Part shown: one piece after another, positions 59,801-64,000 of the stretch
Layout of the letters: every line of letters starts with the position of its first letter
How positions within the stretch are numbered: the first letter of the stretch is position 1
Assembly (NCBI RefSeq): GCF_046156265.1
Contig: NZ_JAWDIR010000011.1
Location: forward strand, 682,001-746,000
Reading direction: 5' to 3'
Length of the DNA: 64,000 nucleotides
Source: CAMDHY01 sp046156265
GTDB taxonomy: Bacteria > Pseudomonadota > Alphaproteobacteria > Rhizobiales > Segnochrobactraceae
The notes under the pieces: model-generated
Seen by the model: the letters and a program-made list of their open reading frames with translations, nothing else
Told to the model about the DNA's origin: nothing
The model's database searches: none
Translations under genes and position numbers: made by a program

Positions 59801-62800
59801 GACGCGGCGGTGCAATCGGCGCAGAGCACGAGGGCGTCGGTGAGGTCGCTGGCGAGCGGCAGCGCGGTGACGGCGGCAAAGCCGGCGTCAGCGAGCGTGG
59901 TCTTCCACTCGTCGGCGGTGGCATTGCGGCCGATGCCCTGATCGGCGGACAGCCCCGTGCGCCACCAGTCGGCACCGACGCCGCAGATCGCGTCGAGCAC
60001 GATGGTCGGCGACAGTTCGATGGCGACGAGGCGGCCACCCGGCGCTGCTGCACGGGCGAGCGCCGACAGTCCTTCGGGCGCGAAGTGCGTGAGGCGGCCG
60101 GCCGACAGCACCAGGTCGTAGGCGTTGCTCTCGGTGCCGATGTCGGCGATCGGCGCGAAGCGGGCGCCGGTGCCGTCGCCGAGGCGAAGGCGGGCACGCT
60201 CGAGCACGCTGCCGCTCGGGTCGGTGACGGTGACCGACATGTAGGCCGGGTCGACGAGGGCGATCAGGCGGCGCAGCAGGTCGACGTCGTGGGCGCCGGC
60301 GGCGAGCATGCGCAGCGGCGCGCCCTCGGGCCAGGCGGAGGCGATGGTGGCGGCGAGCGCACCGATGGCGTCGCCGAGCGGCCGCGCCATTGGCGAGGCC
60401 GTGGCGAGGTGGTCGAGCGTGCCGCTCGAGAAGACGTCGTCCGCGCTTTCCACGAGGCCGCCGGCGAGGCGCTCGGCCAGCACCACCGGTAGCCGGGCCG
60501 CGAGCGTTGCCTCGGCGATACGGTCGGGATGCTCGGCGATCAGCGTGCGGACGATGTGGGAGACGTCGGGAAGATCCGTGTCGTCCTCGATCGCCCAGCC
60601 CTCGTCGGTCTCGCCGACGATGCCGTACTCCTCGAGGGCGATCAGCAGGCCGGCCGCCAGCGAGCGGGCGTCCTCGGCGAGCCGCCCGGACTGCACCATG
60701 GCGTCGAGCGTCACCGGCTCTCCACCCGCGAGCAGCGGGCGCAGCGCCTCGACAGCAGCCGAGCGCGCGGCGGCTTCGACCAGAAGGGCGCCTTCCTCGA
60801 GCTCCGGCGCCTCGTCGGTGATGAGACCGAGCGTGCGCAGGGCGACTTCCGGCCCGGCCGGCCAGACGGTGGCGAACGGATCGACACCGTCGCGGGAGAC
60901 GAGGCGCTTCGGCAGCACGCGGTAGGCGAGGTCGTCGGGGCGGTCTGCAGTCGTCAGCTTGACGCGCTGGAAGCGCGCGCCGTCGAGGACGGCGACCAGG
61001 GCACCGCCGGCGTCGAACATCTCGATGCGGGCGGTGACCGAGCGCACCGATGCGCGCGTCACGACCAGGCGTGCCGACGTCGGCGTCTTGCCGGCGGCGG
61101 CAATGCGCAGCGACCCGAAGCGGACCGGCAGCACCGTGGAACCATCGCGGCCGTCCAGTCCCGCACGGCCGTCGAGCAGCGCGAACAGGCCATGGAAGCA
61201 GGCGTCGAGCAGCGTCGGATCGAGGGCGAAGCCGGCATTGGCGGTGGCCGGATCCGGCGGGGCGAGCTCGACGGTGGCGACGCTGTCGGATTCGATGACG
61301 ACCGCGTGGGCGCGGCGGAACACCGGGCCATAGCGCAGGCCGAAGCGCTCGGTGAGCTTGTAGAGACGGTCGGCCGTGACGCGGCGCCCGCCCTCTGTCG
61401 GCGCCGGCGCCGTCACGTCCGGCAGGCCGGGCGAGCGGGTGATGGCGCCGCGGGCGTGGATCGTCCAGTCGTCGGTGGTGAGGCGGCTGCGGCTGACGAT
61501 CTCGATGACGTGGTCGTCCGGGGAGATGCGGACCATCGTCTCGCGGGCGGCATCCGCCTCGACGATCAGTGGGGCGACGACGTCGAAGTCGGCCAGTTCG
61601 ACGGCCTGCACGCCGAGCCACGACCGCGCCGCGGACAGCGCCATCTCCGCGAAGCCGGCGGCCGGCAGCACCACGGAATCCTCGACCTTGTGGTCGGCGA
61701 GCCAAGGCACCAGGGCGCTGTCGATGTGGTTGAACCACTCGACGGATTCGCGGCGCAGGCGCGCGCCGAGCAGCGCGTGCGGTCGCCCGGAAATGGCGCC
61801 GATCGCCTCCGACGTCGTTTCGATGCGGTAGGGCTTGTTCTGCCACGGATAGGTCGGCAGATCGGAGGAGGGGACGACGCGTGGGCCGAACATCGCGGCT
61901 TCGTCGACGGAGCCGCCGGCTGCGAGCACCGAGGCGGCGATGAGGCCGACGACGTCGGGCTTGTCGTCACCACGATCGAGCGAGCTCAGCACGTTCGCCG
62001 CGACGTCCATGGTGCGCAGGATGTCGTTGACGTAGCCGGTCAGCACCGGGCGCGGGCCGATCTCCAGGAACAGGCGGTAACCCATGCCGGCGAGCGTGCG
62101 CACGCCCGCCTCGAAACGAACCGGCCGGCGGACGTTCTGCCACCAGTACTCGGCGTCGAGGCCCGTGCCGGGCGTCTCCGCCCCGGTGACGGTGGAGATG
62201 AAGGGCACGCGGCCGGCGCGAGGCGCGAGGCCCGACAGGGCGCCGACGAGCGGATCACGGATCGGCTCGACGAGGGCGCAGTGGAAGGGATAGTCGAGGT
62301 CGAGGCGCTTCAGGGCCCAGCGCTGCTTGCGCGCGTGCTTGGCGAAGACGTCGAGAAGCTCGCTCGGCCCGGAGATCGTGATGCTGCGCGGGCTGTTGAT
62401 CGCGGCGATCTCGATGCCGGCAAAGCGTGGATCGGCGATCGCGGCGGCGGCCTGCTCGGCCGGCATCAACAGGGCGGCCATGCCGCCGAGGTGGCGGGTG
62501 ACTTCCTGGTGGGTGGAGCGGGCGTGGATGACGCGCACGCCCTGGTCGAGCGTCAGGGCGCCGCTGACGCAGGCAGCGGCCACTTCGCCGACGCTGTGGC
62601 CGGCGACGGCCGCCGGCGTGACGCCGCGCCGGGCGAGTGCCTCGGCGAGCGCCACCTGGATGGCAAACAGCAGCGGCTGGGCGATCTCGGTGCGCTCGAT
62701 CTCGGCGTCGAGCTCGGGCGAGAACAGCGCGGTCAGCAGCGACCAGCCGGCGATGCCCATGAAGACGCGGTCGATGCGGTCGAAGGCGAGGCGGAAGTCA

Positions 62801-64000
62801 CGGTCGGCCTGATAGGCGGAGCGGCCCATGCCGGGCCACTGCGCGCCATTGCCGGAGAACAGGAAGGCGACCTGCGAGCCACGCGCGATGGCGCGGCCAT
62901 CGGCGACGGCCGGATGGGCGGTGCCGCCGAGGTAGCCGTCGATGGCGGCGAGGCGCTCGGCCTTGGTGCGGCCGAGGAAGACCGCCCGGTGCTCGAGCCT
63001 GTCGCGGGTATAGGCCGCGGCGTTGACGATGCGGGCCGCCTGCGTCTCGTCGGCTTCCTCGATGCGGTCGCGATAGCGCTTGGCGAGCTCCGCCAGCGCC
63101 TCGCGCGTCTGCGCCGAAACGACGAGCGGGGCGGCGGCGTCGGCCACCGGCGAGCGGCCGGCCGGGACCGGATCGGCGTCGCGCAGCACGACATGGGCGT
63201 TGGCGCCGCCGAAGCCGAAGGAGTTGACGCCGGCATAGCGCGGCGCCGACCCGCGCGGCAGCGGACGGGCGTGCGTCACCACCTCGAGATTGAGGGCGGC
63301 GAACGGAATGTCGGGGTTCGGCGTGTTGAAGTGGAGCGACGGCGGCAGCAGGTCGTTCTCGAGGGCGAGCTGTGCCTTCAGGAGCCCGACCAGGCCGGAA
63401 GCCGGCTCGAGGTGGCCGACGTTCGTCTTCACCGAGCCGAGCAGCAGCGGCGACTTGCGCCGCTTGCCGATGATCTCGCCGAGCGCCATCGCCTCGGCGG
63501 GATCGCCGACGCGCGTACCGGTACCGTGCGCCTCGATGAAGGCGACGGAATCGGGGGTGATCTCGAAGCGGCTGTAGACCTCCTCGAGCAGATCCGCCTG
63601 GGATTCGCTCGACGGCAGCGACAGGCCGACGGTGCGTCCGTCGGCGTTGATGCCGGACCCGACGATGAGGCCGCGGATGGCGTCGCCGTTGGCGCGGGCG
63701 GCGTTCGCCGAGCGCAGAACCAGCACCGCCGCTCCTTCGGAGCGGACATAGCCGTCGCCGTCGGCGTCGAAGGCGCGGCAGAGGCCGGACGGCGAGAGCA
63801 TCGACGCCCGCGCGAAGCCGACGAACGGCAGCGGGCTGAGGAGCAGGTTCACGCCACCGACGACAGCGGTGTCGATACGGCCGGTGCGGATCGCCTCCAG
63901 CGCCTCGTGCAGGGCGACGAGCGACGAGGAGCAGGCTGTGTCGACGGTGAAGCTCGGCCCGCGCAGGTCGAGTACATAGGAAATGCGGTTGGAGACGATC
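56881..64000 (-). CDS. RkpA-like reducing type I polyketide/fatty acid synthase, 5' end outside window
   Basis: The frame is open to the window edge, so 2372 residues are visible and the start lies beyond 64000. Domains in order: ketosynthase (Cys in DTACSSSLVAL, codon 63931-63933; His in EAHGTGTRVGDPAEA and KTNVGHLEPASG), acyltransferase (FLFSGNGAQWPGMG, Ser in AGHSVGEVAAA), dehydratase (His in WLADHKVEDSVVLPAAGF, Asp in DPTLLDACFHGL), a degenerate methyltransferase-like segment (about 60450-59850), enoylreductase (NFRDVMWSLGLLPE, HGGAGGVGLAALQIA), ketoreductase (VAGGVGGFGLEAARWLAG, FFVMFSSATTLVGNPGQANY) and acyl carrier domain (Ser in IGMDSLMALEL, codon 57154-57156). This is one fully reducing module that would build a saturated acyl chain. 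It overlaps the alpha-oxoamine synthase gene. Confidence 0.93.
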   Translation of the reverse strand, partial: IVSNRISYVLDLRGPSFTVDTACSSSLVALHEALEAIRTGRIDTAVVGGVNLLLSPLPFVGFARASMLSPSGLCRAFDADGDGYVRSEGAAVLVLRSANAARANGDAIRGLIVGSGINADGRTVGLSLPSSESQADLLEEVYSRFEITPDSVAFIEAHGTGTRVGDPAEAMALGEIIGKRRKSPLLLGSVKTNVGHLEPASGLVGLLKAQLALENDLLPPSLHFNTPNPDIPFAALNLEVVTHARPLPRGSAPRYAGVNSFGFGGANAHVVLRDADPVPAGRSPVADAAAPLVVSAQTREALAELAKRYRDRIEEADETQAARIVNAAAYTRDRLEHRAVFLGRTKAERLAAIDGYLGGTAHPAVADGRAIARGSQVAFLFSGNGAQWPGMGRSAYQADRDFRLAFDRIDRVFMGIAGWSLLTALFSPELDAEIERTEIAQPLLFAIQVALAEALARRGVTPAAVAGHSVGEVAAACVSGALTLDQGVRVIHARSTHQEVTRHLGGMAALLMPAEQAAAAIADPRFAGIEIAAINSPRSITISGPSELLDVFAKHARKQRWALKRLDLDYPFHCALVEPIRDPLVGALSGLAPRAGRVPFISTVTGAETPGTGLDAEYWWQNVRRPVRFEAGVRTLAGMGYRLFLEIGPRPVLTGYVNDILRTMDVAANVLSSLDRGDDKPDVVGLIAASVLAAGGSVDEAAMFGPRVVPSSDLPTYPWQNKPYRIETTSEAIGAISGRPHALLGARLRRESVEWFNHIDSALVPWLADHKVEDSVVLPAAGFAEMALSAARSWLGVQAVELADFDVVAPLIVEADAARETMVRISPDDHVIEIVSRSRLTTDDWTIHARGAITRSPGLPDVTAPAPTEGGRRVTADRLYKLTERFGLRYGPVFRRAHAVVIESDSVATVELAPPDPATANAGFALDPTLLDACFHGLFALLDGRAGLDGRDGSTVLPVRFGSLRIAAAGKTPTSARLVVTRASVRSVTARIEMFDAGGALVAVLDGARFQRVKLTTADRPDDLAYRVLPKRLVSRDGVDPFATVWPAGPEVALRTLGLITDEAPELEEGALLVEAAARSAAVEALRPLLAGGEPVTLDAMVQSGRLAEDARSLAAGLLIALEEYGIVGETDEGWAIEDDTDLPDVSHIVRTLIAEHPDRIAEATLAARLPVVLAERLAGGLVESADDVFSSGTLDHLATASPMARPLGDAIGALAATIASAWPEGAPLRMLAAGAHDVDLLRRLIALVDPAYMSVTVTDPSGSVLERARLRLGDGTGARFAPIADIGTESNAYDLVLSAGRLTHFAPEGLSALARAAAPGGRLVAIELSPTIVLDAICGVGADWWRTGLSADQGIGRNATADEWKTTLADAGFAAVTALPLASDLTDALVLCADCTAASVEAPAAETLGRVVVIADAEGPGRSLADAVATAMRSRGRTVTLAVVDGAVEAGDIDVVALDLARSTDAGVLDELMRGEGRCDLVFALGAADDRVPLAAITRRLDRLGTLLVKIAEARPRLWVLAPGAAQSIAGGPGHRPSQAAAWGFGRVALNEFPDVELRLIDPAPSLQPGEMAVRIASEIADPIAEREIVLDANRRTGLRIERGGVIADAGEETGGAEPAFVLETTRVGIDGLAWVRRARRVPGPGEIEFAVDAAGLNFRDVMWSLGLLPEEALEDGFAGPTIGMECSGTIVRVGPGVTRCAVGDRIIAFAPACFATHVTVAERAVAPMPSSVAPEAAATIPVAFLTAYYSLVELARIDEGETVLIHGGAGGVGLAALQIAKWRGATVIATAGSPEKRALLLALGADHVLNSRGLEFADEVMAITGGVGVDAVLNSLAGEAMERSLAVVKPFGRFLELGKRDYYANTRIALRPFRRNVSYFGIDADQLLMNKPALANRMFADLVRLFEDGTLTPLPYRRFEADAVGEAFRLMQQSGHVGKIVVVPPPVGAIRAEKPVGVQIRPDRTYLVAGGVGGFGLEAARWLAGRGARSLVLASRSGKLDPAATERVEALRASGCSVRVAACDLVDASAVDRLVASLAAAPAPLGGVLHTAMVLDDALIQNLDADRIGSVLAPKITGADNLDTATADLPLDFFVMFSSATTLVGNPGQANYVAANAYLEALARRRRAAGRPALAVAWGAIADAGYLARNQEVSALLSRKLGRHALTAEEALDGLGRLLALDPADPALAMVGYGRIDWAAARKDLALLATPLAERIAVGGGDAETGSASVDLKALVEGMDADRAIETVSRLLAGEIARILRLPADEIDRHRPLAAIGMDSLMALELRMAAEQRMGIDIPLMSLANGATLTDISRRILARIGGEDFDSNLGEDAESLAKSHVGDSDAESPDAAAIASAVEEHSRKIRKIIG

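Noticed and set aside
56911..60492. Long plus-strand open frame antisense to the polyketide synthase
   Set aside because: It mirrors the codon bias of the synthase gene and shows no domain signature.
1..64000. tRNA, rRNA, insertion sequence or prophage genes
   Set aside because: No cloverleaf-like segments, rRNA stretches, transposase or integrase motifs were recognised while reading either strand; a tRNA search tool could still find one missed by eye.

Overview
This 64 kb window looks like chromosomal DNA of a high-GC alphaproteobacterium, most likely of the order Hyphomicrobiales (Rhizobiales). The evidence is the strong third-position G/C bias, a DivK-type response regulator beside a DUF3572 gene and rpmG, the run yajC-secD-secF-Mth938-phytoene/squalene synthase family-trmFO, a pyruvate dehydrogenase locus whose E1 beta carries its own lipoyl domain, and an RkpA/RkpG-like polyketide synthase plus alpha-oxoamine synthase pair. 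The genus cannot be fixed from the sequence alone. No rRNA, tRNA, CRISPR array, insertion sequence or prophage was recognised.

Layout. 1-2.8 kb: end of a GGDEF gene, a GlxA-type AraC regulator and a gamma-butyrobetaine hydroxylase-like dioxygenase (quaternary-amine metabolism). 2.9-4.9 kb: acetolactate decarboxylase, arsH and arsR with a palindromic operator. 5-7 kb: a Tat-exported PhoX phosphatase. 7.0-8.7 kb: a gene-free stretch of palindromic and tandem repeats. 8.7-12.6 kb: an accessory catabolic group (TauD-like dioxygenase, DHDPS-like aldolase, ornithine cyclodeaminase-like enzyme, divergent FadR-type GntR) with a C13 homopolymer and a GntR-type operator between the divergent genes. 12.6-16.4 kb: a secreted FG-GAP propeller protein divergent from a secreted trypsin-like protease. 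16.4-17.7 kb: DUF3572, divK, rpmG.

17.9-31.7 kb is central metabolism: eno, a K+/Na+:H+ antiporter, ftsB, pdhA, pdhB, a small membrane protein, pdhC, a DUF1778/GNAT toxin-antitoxin pair, a small secreted protein, lpd, two GlsB/YeaQ membrane proteins, lipA and a COQ10/RatA-type protein. PdhA/B/C, Lpd and LipA together make and charge the pyruvate dehydrogenase complex. 31.8-36.9 kb: a Gln/Gly-rich two-repeat protein, class II DAHP synthase, a YnfA-like membrane protein, an extradiol dioxygenase and NAD synthetase. 36.9-41.1 kb: a DUF2865 protein, CcdA, cytochrome c and a second secreted protease. 41.2-46.9 kb: the Sec accessory operon and its usual neighbours. 47-48.8 kb: an MFS transporter and a lipoprotein.

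49.1-55.4 kb is a compact uptake-and-degradation operon: an NrtT/SsuABC-type ABC transporter, an alpha/beta hydrolase, a creatinase-fold protein that has lost metal ligands, and an ACMSD-like amidohydrolase. 55.5-64 kb (minus strand) holds a KS-AT-DH-(degenerate MT)-ER-KR-ACP synthase, cut by the window edge, overlapping by ATGA an alpha-oxoamine synthase.

The most notable signals are a palindromic repeat family with covarying inner hairpins, one copy of which lies in frame inside pdhC; the poly-C switch candidate in the GntR/ornithine-cyclodeaminase promoter; the Gln/Gly-rich repeat protein with a strong ribosome binding site and terminator; and the unassigned catabolic operon with the creatinase-like protein. 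All similarity statements rest on motif recognition by eye; no database search was run.
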